From positions 16,535 to 80,534 of IMG/VR virus record IMGVR_UViG_3300027859_000009: DNA of 64,000 bases. One strand, written 5' to 3'. A program made the position numbers and the translations under genes. The notes beneath the pieces are model-generated. The model was not told where the DNA came from and did not search any database. It saw nothing but the letters and a program-made list of their open reading frames with translations. This document shows, in pieces, positions 42,892 through 50,041 of this stretch. Source of the DNA: a virus. Position 1 is the first letter of the stretch. Each line of letters opens with the position of its first letter.

Positions 42892-44409
42892 ATGAAAATG
42901 AACAGCTTATTTTTAACAGATGGTTATAAAACTGGACACCATCAACAATATCCAAAAGGAACAAACACAGTTTATTCTAACTGGACACCAAGAGGAAACA
43001 AGTATGCACCGAGAGGTTGTGATAAAGTCGTTTCATTTGGACAACAAATGGTAATTCAATGGTTAGTAGACCATTTTAATGATAACTTCTTTAGTCAACC
43101 TAAAGAAAAAGTTTGCGGTCAAATGAAAGCTGAATTGTCAATGTACTTAAATACAGACTATGATGTAACTCATTTCGAAGAACTTCACGATTTAGGTTAT
43201 CTTCCTATTGAAGTTAAATCTTTAGAAGAAGGAATCGAAGTTCCTTTAAGAGTTCCAATGTTGACAGTACAAAATACTGGAAACTTTGGATGGTTAACTA
43301 ACTTTTTAGAGACTATTTTATCTAATATGTTATGGCAACCAATGACTTCAGCGACAATCGCTTTGTTATACAAGCGAATTTTAACTGAAGGTGCTTTAAA
43401 AACAGACAAAGATGCAATTGGTTTTGTAGACTTCCAGGGACATGATTTTTCTATGAGAGGAATGGGAGGATTTATGAGTACTATCTTAAGTGGACTAGGA
43501 CATGCTGCCGCATTTAGTGGAAGTGATTCTTTGCCAGTTATTGCAGCAGCCAGAAACTACTACAACGAATCTGGTTTCGTTGTCGGTTCAGTAAATGCCA
43601 CGGAGCATTCAGTAATGTGTGCTGGAACTAAAGGAGATGAATTAGGAACCTTTAGAAGATTAATGGATACCTATCCAACAGGAATATTAAGTATTGTATC
43701 TGATACCTGGGACTTATGGACAGTAGTCACTGATTATTTACCAGCATTAAAAGACGAAATTATGAGTCGAGATGGTAAAATAGTTATTCGACCTGACAGC
43801 GGAGACCCGGTAGATATTCTTTGTGGATATAACTCTCTTACGACAGACGAGTTCAAGGGCAAGGCAATCACTGTGGGTGATGCACATCCTGCTAATAAAG
43901 GTTTAATTGAACTTTTATGGGAAACCTTTGGAGGAACTACAAATTCACAGGGCTACAAAGTCTTAGACCAACATATTGGAGCAATTTATGGAGATAGTAT
44001 TACTCCAGATCGAGCAAGACAAATTATTGAAAGACTTGCTAGAAAAGGATTCGCTTCTACAAACGTAGTTCTAGGTATTGGAAGTTACACTTATCAATAT
44101 AACACTAGAGATACATTTGGTTTCGCAATGAAAGCAACCTATGTTGAAGTTGAAGGAAAAGGAAGAGAAATCTTTAAAGACCCTATCACAGATGATGGAA
44201 CCAAAAAATCTGCAAAAGGTTTATTACATGTAAGTAAGAACCCAGAAACTGGAGAACTAGAACTAAGAGATATGGTTTCTAGAAAAACAGAAGCAGAAGG
44301 AGAATTAAAAACTATTTTCAAAGACGGTAAATTCTACAATAGAACTACCTTAACTGAAGTTAGAAATAAAATCTCTAACTTGATTACAGACCCTAAATTG
44401 GTTAAATAA
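42892..44409 (+). CDS. nadV: Nicotinamide phosphoribosyltransferase-like (NAMPT/NadV family)
   Basis: 505 residues, full NAMPT length. SLFLTDGYKTGHHQQYP at the start, DFQGHDFSMRGMGGF, catalytic-His region ATEHSVMCAG (H239), IVSDTWDLW and the phosphoribosyl-binding RPDSGDP (D302). Paired with the Prs-like gene in one early operon ended by a strong terminator. Either an NMN-forming salvage enzyme or a nicotinamide ADP-ribose transferase (Namat) of the NARP1 pathway. Confidence 0.93.
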   Translation: MKMNSLFLTDGYKTGHHQQYPKGTNTVYSNWTPRGNKYAPRGCDKVVSFGQQMVIQWLVDHFNDNFFSQPKEKVCGQMKAELSMYLNTDYDVTHFEELHDLGYLPIEVKSLEEGIEVPLRVPMLTVQNTGNFGWLTNFLETILSNMLWQPMTSATIALLYKRILTEGALKTDKDAIGFVDFQGHDFSMRGMGGFMSTILSGLGHAAAFSGSDSLPVIAAARNYYNESGFVVGSVNATEHSVMCAGTKGDELGTFRRLMDTYPTGILSIVSDTWDLWTVVTDYLPALKDEIMSRDGKIVIRPDSGDPVDILCGYNSLTTDEFKGKAITVGDAHPANKGLIELLWETFGGTTNSQGYKVLDQHIGAIYGDSITPDRARQIIERLARKGFASTNVVLGIGSYTYQYNTRDTFGFAMKATYVEVEGKGREIFKDPITDDGTKKSAKGLLHVSKNPETGELELRDMVSRKTEAEGELKTIFKDGKFYNRTTLTEVRNKISNLITDPKLVK

Positions 44410-44427
44410 AAATCATAGATAAATATA

Positions 44428-44456
44428 GCAGAGTGAAACTATTCACTCTGCTTTTA
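44428..44456 (+). terminator. Intrinsic terminator after NAD operon
   Basis: 10-bp perfect stem (GCAGAGTGAA/TTCACTCTGC, loop ACTA) followed by TTTTAT. Confidence 0.92.
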
Positions 44457-44466
44457 TATTAAAAGT

Positions 44467-44730
44467 ATGCAGTTAAAAGAACAAATTATATACGTTAAAA
44501 AAATTGTAAGTAGTTGCAAAACAGAAGAACAAAAAACTGTAGCGACTTCTTGGGCTGAAAACTGGGCTAAAAGAATGCAAAAGATATTTCCCAATGTTAT
44601 AGATAATTGGGTAGATTTATTTATAGAGGTTATGCAAGTTAAATGTACATGTTCAACTGGAAAAGTTGTTAAGTCACATAACCCAAACTGCAGTTATATG
44701 AATGAAATCTTTGGAGAAAATGTGGGATAG
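44467..44730 (+). CDS. Small hypothetical protein with CxC...C cysteines
   Basis: 87 residues; helical N-terminus with Trp-rich AENWAKRM, then KCTCSTG and NPNCSY that could bind a metal. The stop overlaps the next gene's start. No family recognised. Confidence 0.72.
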   Translation: MQLKEQIIYVKKIVSSCKTEEQKTVATSWAENWAKRMQKIFPNVIDNWVDLFIEVMQVKCTCSTGKVVKSHNPNCSYMNEIFGENVG

Positions 44731-44989
44731 AGATAGTAGAATTTTAATGGTATTTCTTTTATTCCTTTTAGGTTTAATTCTTTTAGCATCTTGTGGAACT
44801 AAAGTAATTACAATAAAAGAGCAATTTCCAGTAACTTTTAAATATGAACTAGAGATTCCCCACCATAACTTAAATAATGAGTGTTTTCCTGAAAAAACCA
44901 TAACATTTTTATGTAAAGATACCATTAAATTAGAATATGAATATGTTAGAAATTTTAAAAGATATATAAGGAGAAATGGCAAAAAATAA
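44720..44989 (+). CDS. Putative lipoprotein
   Basis: 89 residues from this ATG. A hydrophobic helix (about 8-22) ends in LLASC, a lipobox, so the mature protein would be lipid-anchored at the cysteine with a ~65-residue periplasmic part. An ATG at 44702 gives six more residues; the start at 44720, close to the preceding stop, gives a more normal signal sequence. Possible o-spanin-like or surface protein; not proven. Confidence 0.68.
   Translation: MWDRDSRILMVFLLFLLGLILLASCGTKVITIKEQFPVTFKYELEIPHHNLNNECFPEKTITFLCKDTIKLEYEYVRNFKRYIRRNGKK
44961..44968 (+). promoter_or_regulatory. Late promoter motif GATATATA
   Basis: GATATATA then AGGAG, within the end of the previous gene and 7 nt before the ATG at 44976. 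The AGGAG here is one of the few SD-like sites. Confidence 0.5.
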
Positions 44990-45299
44990 AAAGTCAGTGA
45001 AAAAGCTTAAAGTAATACATGAAGAGTATAAAACTCTAAAACCAGGTGAGTTTAGACACGTTATTTTAGAGAATTTCTTTTTTGGTTTAAGTGGAGCTAT
45101 CATAGTCCCATTTATCGCAGTTAGGTTAGATATAGCTGTTCTTATATGTTATATGATTCACTATTTCTATATTAGTAAAGTTATTAATAGGCCTAAATAT
45201 GTTACTAGCCTTGCAAAATTTTTATTATTTCCTATTCCTACTGCACTAGGAGGCTTTACAGGATACAAACTAGCATATTATATAAGTACACTACTATGA
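44976..45299 (+). CDS. Membrane protein
   Basis: 107 residues; basic N-terminus (AKNKKSVKKLK), membrane helices at about 33-62 and 80-104. Overlaps both neighbours by 4-14 nt. No family recognised. Confidence 0.76.
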   Translation: MAKNKKSVKKLKVIHEEYKTLKPGEFRHVILENFFFGLSGAIIVPFIAVRLDIAVLICYMIHYFYISKVINRPKYVTSLAKFLLFPIPTALGGFTGYKLAYYISTLL

Positions 45300-45475
45300 C
45301 GAAAAAAACAGCATCTCAGAAAGATTACGAGCACATTAATTTAATTTTAAATGAAGCTGAAAAGCATGGTTTAAAATGGGAAGTAGAACACGATGCTATA
45401 AAAATAATGAAAGAGCACCCAACTATGGATATGGTAGACGCATTTACACATGCATTTAATAATTGGGTAAAATAA
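45296..45475 (+). CDS. Small hypothetical protein
   Basis: 59 residues, helical (DYEHINLILNEAEKHGLKWEV), starting in an ATGA overlap. No family recognised. Confidence 0.66.
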   Translation: MTKKTASQKDYEHINLILNEAEKHGLKWEVEHDAIKIMKEHPTMDMVDAFTHAFNNWVK

Positions 45476-45481
45476 ACTAAA

Positions 45482-45670
45482 ATGGCAAAATTAATAAAAA
45501 CAGTAGTAATACAAAAAACAATTACATACGAGGCAGATCTTTCTAAACAAGAGATAGAACAGTATTTAGAAAATGAAGATAGTTGCGTACTATTTGACTT
45601 TAAAGAAACTGAAGCTAAAGAAAGACAAACAGAGTGGGTAAGAATTTACACAGACCAAACACCATATTAA
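45482..45670 (+). CDS. Small hypothetical protein
   Basis: 62 residues; a beta strand (LIKTVVIQKTITYEADL) then an acidic helix, an arrangement seen in small phage proteins of unknown role. Confidence 0.68.
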   Translation: MAKLIKTVVIQKTITYEADLSKQEIEQYLENEDSCVLFDFKETEAKERQTEWVRIYTDQTPY

Positions 45671-45835
45671 ATGACAAGAAAAGAATACGACAATAAACTT
45701 AATCAACTTTTAGAAAAAATTGAAGAACTAGAAAACAGCTCTGAAAAAAATTCTTTAGAAAAATTAAAACAATTAAGAAACGAAGTAGCAAGACTTAAAT
45801 TAGAAAATTTAAACTTTTCTAATATTTTAGGTTAA
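45671..45835 (+). CDS. Small coiled-coil protein
   Basis: 54 residues, almost wholly heptad-patterned (LNQLLEKIEELENSSEKN). Starts on the base after the previous stop. Confidence 0.6.
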   Translation: MTRKEYDNKLNQLLEKIEELENSSEKNSLEKLKQLRNEVARLKLENLNFSNILG

Positions 45836-45871
45836 GTCATAAACTTTTTTTATTTTTTTAATATAACATAC

Positions 45872-46345
45872 ATGAAAATTATTTTAGTAGGAAAAGCAGC
45901 AGCAGGAAAAGATTATTTAAGAGAAAGATTAGAAAATAAATCTTTTATTTCTGGTGTAAGTCATACAACTAGACCTCCAAGAAAAACAGAAAAAGACGGT
46001 GTAGATTATCATTATACTACAGAAGAAAAGTTTATAGAACTTATAGATTCCGGAGAAATGTTAGAACACATGATATTCAAAGGAACTTATTATGGTTTAA
46101 CAAAAGAAGAGTTTGAAAAAGGAGATATACTTATTATGTCTCCAGAAGGTTTAGAGCTTTTACCAGAAGACCTTAAAAATAAGTGCTTAATAATCTATTT
46201 AGATATTGAACCTACTACCAGATTAGTCCGATTAATCTTACGTAATGATAAAAACGACACATTAGAACGTAGATTCGAGGCAGATGAAAAGCAATTTAAA
46301 AACTTTCAAGAATTCGATTTAAGGGTAACGAATTCAGAATTTTAA
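45872..46345 (+). CDS. Guanylate kinase-like nucleotide kinase
   Basis: 157 residues. P-loop GKAAAGKDYL (residues 7-16), the GMP-binding signature SHTTRPPRKTEKDGVDYHY, EHMIFKGTYYGL and an arginine-bearing lid (RNDKNDTLERRFEAD). Shorter than cellular guanylate kinase (~200 aa). Would phosphorylate (d)GMP for phage nucleotide pools. Confidence 0.85.
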   Translation: MKIILVGKAAAGKDYLRERLENKSFISGVSHTTRPPRKTEKDGVDYHYTTEEKFIELIDSGEMLEHMIFKGTYYGLTKEEFEKGDILIMSPEGLELLPEDLKNKCLIIYLDIEPTTRLVRLILRNDKNDTLERRFEADEKQFKNFQEFDLRVTNSEF

Positions 46346-46346
46346 A

Positions 46347-46354
46347 GATATATA
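46347..46354 (+). promoter_or_regulatory. Late promoter motif GATATATA
   Basis: GATATATA just after the kinase stop, 24 nt before the ATG at 46379. Confidence 0.68.
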
Positions 46355-46378
46355 ATTAACACCCTAAAATTTATATAA

Positions 46379-46927
46379 ATGTCAAAACTAGAAGACTTAA
46401 GAAAAAGAAGAGATGAACTAGAAAAAGAAGCACAGAGACTAACAGAGCTAGAAGCATCTAAAATTTTCACAGTAAAAATCGATGATGTGAAAATGATTAA
46501 AACAATCCAAGACCACCTTAACAAAGGTTACACATGGACCACAAAAAACGCAGCAATTATCGTAACTCTATACGATAAGTTGAAAACTGAAAGAACTAGA
46601 ATTACTAAAGAGGTTGCTGAACTTGGAACAGACCAAGAGGTTACTGATTACCAATCAGTTCTTGAATTAAAAGCCTATGAGCTTAATGGTTTGTATCAAG
46701 CTCTATTGAATGTAAGCGGAGAAGGTATCGAAAATGCTAGAAAATTTATTAGAATGCTAACACTTGTTGGCGAATCAGTTACCGGAGCAATGAATGAAAT
46801 GACCGAATCTAATAAAGTTATTACAGACCTGCACGTTGAATTAAATGACCTAGATGGAACTATTCAGCACCTAGAAGAGTCAGAAAAAACAGAAGAACTC
46901 GAACCTACTTTGACTAAAGACGTTTAA
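46379..46927 (+). CDS. Hypothetical coiled-coil late protein
   Basis: 182 residues, mostly helical with heptads at both ends (KLEDLRKRRDELEKEAQRL and LHVELNDLDGTIQHLEES). Late promoter. Codon use is slightly more GC-rich than its neighbours, suggesting good expression. No family recognised. Confidence 0.8.
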   Translation: MSKLEDLRKRRDELEKEAQRLTELEASKIFTVKIDDVKMIKTIQDHLNKGYTWTTKNAAIIVTLYDKLKTERTRITKEVAELGTDQEVTDYQSVLELKAYELNGLYQALLNVSGEGIENARKFIRMLTLVGESVTGAMNEMTESNKVITDLHVELNDLDGTIQHLEESEKTEELEPTLTKDV

Positions 46928-46936
46928 TTTTTCTAA

Positions 46937-47464
46937 ATGAAAGGTAAAACTTATATCACATCAAATATGCAACTTGGAAGGCCTTCTGCCATTGGAAAAT
47001 GGAAAAGGCCTTTTAAAAATGTTGATGAAATGACAGAAACTCTAATAAAAAATTGGAACGATACTGTCACAGAAAGAGATACTGTATATCATTTGGGTAA
47101 TTTTGCATGGGACCCTAAAACAGCATACGACTCTATACAAGCATTAAAAGGATTAAATATTTACTTTATTCTTGCTGAAACTGATGAGCCTTTATTAGAA
47201 TTATGGGATAAAAATACACTTCCTAAAAATGTAAAAATAATAGATGATATTTATTTCGATTCTGATAATAATAGAGTTTATTCATATTGGCCTTTGAAAG
47301 AATGGAAAAATAAATCAAAAGGAGCGTATAATATTGTTGGATATCCCAATAGAAAATATAAAACTTTACCAAAAAATAAAGTTATCAATTGCAGTGTAGA
47401 CCAGTGTAATTTTAAACCGCAAGACTTAGAATCAATATTAGGTCTTCTTAAAGAAATAGAATAA
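46937..47464 (+). CDS. Catalytically dead metallophosphoesterase-like protein
   Basis: 175 residues clearly built on the phage calcineurin-like phosphoesterase template (RPFKNVDEMTETLIKNWN, TERDTVYHLGNFAWD, YSYWPLKEW, VINCSVDQCNFKP), but every metal ligand is replaced: the S-D-x-H-x-G-H motif is SNMQLGR (N10, Q12, R15), GDF is GNF (N55), GNHD is AETD (81-83), the HYP histidine is S116, and GHxH is GYPN (135-138). The scaffold is otherwise intact, so a binding or structural role rather than decay is suggested. Confidence 0.82.
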   Translation: MKGKTYITSNMQLGRPSAIGKWKRPFKNVDEMTETLIKNWNDTVTERDTVYHLGNFAWDPKTAYDSIQALKGLNIYFILAETDEPLLELWDKNTLPKNVKIIDDIYFDSDNNRVYSYWPLKEWKNKSKGAYNIVGYPNRKYKTLPKNKVINCSVDQCNFKPQDLESILGLLKEIE

Positions 47465-47482
47465 AAATTTTAAAAATAAATG

Positions 47483-47530
47483 ACACAGGATTTTTTTATG
47501 TCGTTTATTTTTCTTATATTTATACTATAT
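47483..47530 (+). promoter_or_regulatory. Early-type conserved promoter element before ECF sigma gene
   Basis: CACAGGATTTTTTTATGTCG, TTTATTTTTC and TTATATTTATACTATAT; ATG at 47554. Confidence 0.82.
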
Positions 47531-47553
47531 TAAAAACACAAAAACGTACATAT

Positions 47554-48153
47554 ATGAAACAATTAACTTACAGAGAATTAGGAGAAAACTTCTACAACAC
47601 CCGATCAGAAAAAGACTATAATAAGCTTTATTTAAGAGTAAAACCAGGTCTTAAAAATTATATATTTAAAGTAGTAAAAGACAGTGAAGTTGCTGAAGAT
47701 TTACTATCTAATACTCTTGTAAAATTGTGGACTAAAATAGACCAATACAATCCAGAGTGGCAAATAACTACTTGGTTGTATAAAATTGCGTTTAACGAAT
47801 CTCTTGCATATATCAGAGAAAGAAATAAAAAGTCTTCTCTAGATGGAATGCGAGATGCTGGAGTTCAGCTATCAAGTAGTGGCGTAGTTAATGATTCTCT
47901 TTCTAGCTTAATAGAAAGCTTTGAACAAAAAACCGAAGAAGACTTTATTATGGAAGATGAAGAAATCATGAACCAATATCATAGTGCTCTTAAAGCAATT
48001 GATAATTTAAAGCCAATGTATAAAGGTATTATGGAAGACCGTCTTATTAAAAATATGAAATACGAAGATATTGCAGATAAGCATAAAGTCAATCTACAAA
48101 CTGTTAAGAACAGAATTAGACGTGGTAAGGTATTAATCTCAGAAAATATTTAA
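47554..48153 (+). CDS. ECF-type sigma-70 factor
   Basis: 199 residues. Region 2 at about 25-95 (VVKDSEVAEDLLSNTLVKLW, ITTWLYKIAFNESLAYIRER) and region 4 at about 145-198 (KYEDIADKHKVNLQTVKNRI, a helix-turn-helix), joined by a Ser-rich linker; no region 3. Host-like two-domain sigma, unlike the region-2-only gp55. Its own gene has the early-type promoter. It could redirect host RNA polymerase to a phage promoter class in the early or middle phase. Confidence 0.88.
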   Translation: MKQLTYRELGENFYNTRSEKDYNKLYLRVKPGLKNYIFKVVKDSEVAEDLLSNTLVKLWTKIDQYNPEWQITTWLYKIAFNESLAYIRERNKKSSLDGMRDAGVQLSSSGVVNDSLSSLIESFEQKTEEDFIMEDEEIMNQYHSALKAIDNLKPMYKGIMEDRLIKNMKYEDIADKHKVNLQTVKNRIRRGKVLISENI

Positions 48154-48155
48154 AA

Positions 48156-48341
48156 ATGGATAAAGATTTAACAGAAAAAGAAGTAGAGATGTTAGTAAGA
48201 TTAAATTCTAGAGCTTTAAAGATAGTTAAAATAGAAGAACATTTCTTAAAAAATAAATTAAGAATAGATACCAAATATCTAGATACACTTACAACAAAAG
48301 AAATAGATAACATAATAAATACGCACTGCATTGAAAAATAG
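48156..48341 (+). CDS. Small hypothetical protein next to ECF sigma factor
   Basis: 61 residues, helical, 2 nt after the sigma stop. Its position recalls anti-sigma genes, but it has no membrane segment or zinc motif and the role is unknown. Confidence 0.68.
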   Translation: MDKDLTEKEVEMLVRLNSRALKIVKIEEHFLKNKLRIDTKYLDTLTTKEIDNIINTHCIEK

Positions 48342-48513
48342 TAAAAGTATAAAAATAACCTATTATGGCTCAGGAGAAATATCCATGATAGAGGTTCCTA
48401 CTTTAACACAGCACTCTTTAGAATTTTATATGGAACAATATCAAAGAAATAGAGAAGCTTTTAAGTGGGAAATTGTAGAAGATAATAAAAAGATATATAA
48501 AAAAACAAAGTAA
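48331..48513 (+). CDS. Small hypothetical protein (TTG start)
   Basis: 60 residues from a TTG that overlaps the previous gene by 11 nt; an ATG at 48385 is the alternative. Beta start (SIKITYYGSGEISMIEVP) and helical, charged end. No family recognised. Confidence 0.55.
   Translation: MKNSKSIKITYYGSGEISMIEVPTLTQHSLEFYMEQYQRNREAFKWEIVEDNKKIYKKTK
48492..48499 (+). promoter_or_regulatory. Late promoter motif GATATATA
   Basis: GATATATA followed by A-run, 19 nt before the ATG at 48519, inside the end of the preceding gene. Confidence 0.6.
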
Positions 48514-48518
48514 AAAAG

Positions 48519-48830
48519 ATGGAAGAAAAAGAACATATATTAGATACTATTCTGAATAAAGTAGGAGATTCATTGACTGAAGGAGTTGAGATTTTTTTAG
48601 CTAGAGACCCTGAAGATAATGAAGTTTTAGCAATTCAAACAAAAGATTGGCAAAAAGGTCTTTCAATAGATCAGCTAGTTAATAGTTATGGAAGTTTTAG
48701 AATATACACTGCAGATTCAGAAGAAGATGCTATCGAACAATTAGTAGAAAGCATTAAATTATCGATAGAAAACATGTTAAAAGAAGAACTTCCTTCTGAT
48801 GAAGATAAAACAGAGGAAGACAAAAGTTAA
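48519..48830 (+). CDS. Small acidic hypothetical protein
   Basis: 103 residues with an acidic tail (DEDKTEEDKS). Central YGSFRIYTADSEEDAIEQL suggests an alpha-beta fold. Ends 6 nt before the tRNA and may be co-transcribed with it. Confidence 0.75.
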   Translation: MEEKEHILDTILNKVGDSLTEGVEIFLARDPEDNEVLAIQTKDWQKGLSIDQLVNSYGSFRIYTADSEEDAIEQLVESIKLSIENMLKEELPSDEDKTEEDKS

Positions 48831-48836
48831 TCGTTC

Positions 48837-48909
48837 GGGGGATTGATGAAATCGGCTATCATAGCACCCTTGCACGGTGCCTTTCCGAGTTCGAGTCTCG
48901 GATCCTCCA
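48837..48909 (+). tRNA. tRNA-Ala (anticodon TGC)
   Basis: Complete cloverleaf: acceptor 48837-48843 with 48902-48908; D stem 48846-48849 with 48859-48862; anticodon stem 48864-48868 with 48876-48880, anticodon TGC at 48871-48873; T arm 48885-48901 with TTCGAGT loop. The third acceptor pair is G-T (48839-48906), the G3:U70 alanine identity element. The discriminator is A48909 and the next bases are CAC, so CCA is not encoded. Confidence 0.95.
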
Positions 48910-48913
48910 CACA

Positions 48914-48940
48914 AAAGCCCTATTAATTTAGGGCTTTTTT
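48914..48940 (+). terminator. Intrinsic terminator after tRNA
   Basis: AAAGCCCT/AGGGCTTT stem with an 8-nt AT loop and T-run. Confidence 0.9.
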
Positions 48941-48997
48941 GTTTTTAAACAAAATACAAAAAAATTATATAATATACATAACTTTAAAATCTAAAAT

Positions 48998-49195
48998 ATG
49001 AGTGAAGAAAGAAAAATAATGCTAGAACTATTAGAACAATTACAAGAGACATTAAATGATGTACAAGAAGATGCTACAAAATTTAGTGAAAAAGGAAATA
49101 AAGCAGCCGGTACTAGAGTACGTAAGCAAATGCAAACAATTAAGTCATTGGCACAAGACGTAAGAGTCGCAGTTTCAGCAGCAAATAACGCTTAA
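48998..49195 (+). CDS. Histone H1-like DNA-binding protein (Bacteroidota type)
   Basis: 65 residues, helical, with KGNKAAGTRVRKQMQTIKSL near the C-terminus, the signature of the small histone-H1-like proteins encoded by Bacteroidota chromosomes. It lacks the long KKA-rich tail of some homologues. It probably binds host or phage DNA and is the best host-phylum marker in the window. Confidence 0.82.
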   Translation: MSEERKIMLELLEQLQETLNDVQEDATKFSEKGNKAAGTRVRKQMQTIKSLAQDVRVAVSAANNA

Positions 49196-49201
49196 TAAAA
49201 T

Positions 49202-49230
49202 TAATAAGGGTACTAAACATGCCCTTATTA
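49202..49230 (+). terminator. Hairpin after H1-like gene
   Basis: 9-bp stem TAATAAGGG/CCCTTATTA, 11-nt loop; followed by As rather than Ts, so termination on the + strand is uncertain. Confidence 0.5.
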
Positions 49231-49246
49231 AAAAACAAATTAAATC

Positions 49247-49732
49247 ATGAAACTTATATACAATTACATATTTTATCCTGTTCTATACTGGTATGGATTT
49301 TTAAAAGAGATTAGAATATGGCTTAAATTTATGAACACTACTAAGAAAAATAAAAAATTATTAGAAGAAAGTGAATTAAGAGTAGATTGGATAGGAAGAG
49401 TTTACGGTGTAGTCAATGTTCCTGATGAAGTTTTAGGAGCTGCTGAAGAAATTCAACAAGCTTATGTATTAAAAGAAATGGGAAGGTATGGAAAAGTTAT
49501 GACAGAATTAAAACTTTCAAATGTTGTGTATCCTCAAATGCAAGAAATACAAGGAACTGGGGCATACTTAGTTATATTTTGGCCAATACTCGATAAGCTC
49601 GACATACTTATTATTTTAGCAAATATATTAGGTTCAATTGCATGGTTCTTTTTAAATTGGATAATAGTTAAAATTTTAATTACTACCGGTGTAATATCTA
49701 CATTATGGAACTTTATATATAATTTAATATGA
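49247..49732 (+). CDS. Membrane protein
   Basis: 161 residues; an N-terminal aromatic hydrophobic segment (about 4-30), a soluble middle, and one or two C-terminal hydrophobic segments (about 100-158). The stop overlaps the next ATG. No family recognised. Confidence 0.76.
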   Translation: MKLIYNYIFYPVLYWYGFLKEIRIWLKFMNTTKKNKKLLEESELRVDWIGRVYGVVNVPDEVLGAAEEIQQAYVLKEMGRYGKVMTELKLSNVVYPQMQEIQGTGAYLVIFWPILDKLDILIILANILGSIAWFFLNWIIVKILITTGVISTLWNFIYNLI

Positions 49733-49884
49733 ATTATATGGAAGATTTAAAAAAATACGCAGATGAAATTTCTTTTAGATTACTGGCAACTAGAAATCAT
49801 GAGGATTACGAATGGCTATTAGAAATTTTAAAAAAAATAAAAGATAGCGATGTTGATAAAAGTAAAGAGAGATTGGATAACTAA
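49729..49884 (+). CDS. Small hypothetical protein
   Basis: 51 residues, helical, starting in an ATGA overlap at 49729 (a second ATG is 9 nt on). Overlaps the next gene by 35 nt. Confidence 0.58.
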   Translation: MNYMEDLKKYADEISFRLLATRNHEDYEWLLEILKKIKDSDVDKSKERLDN

Positions 49885-50041
49885 AGAATTCGAGGTAGAA
49901 GTAGAAGGAGAAATTCTCATATTTAAAATTGTAAAAAAAGGAGAAAAAACCACTTACTTTATAGACAATATGCCTTATAACCCTAAATCGCCTTTTCATG
50001 AAAAGTTTATGAATAATTGGCCAAATTCATTTTTAATATGA
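49850..50041 (+). CDS. Small hypothetical protein
   Basis: 63 residues, beta-rich N-terminus (LIKVKRDWITKEFEVEVEGE). Stop overlaps the nuclease ATG as ATGA. Confidence 0.66.
   Translation: MLIKVKRDWITKEFEVEVEGEILIFKIVKKGEKTTYFIDNMPYNPKSPFHEKFMNNWPNSFLI

Noticed and set aside
46937-47464. Annotation as an active metallophosphoesterase
   Set aside because: All expected metal ligands are replaced, so activity should not be claimed.
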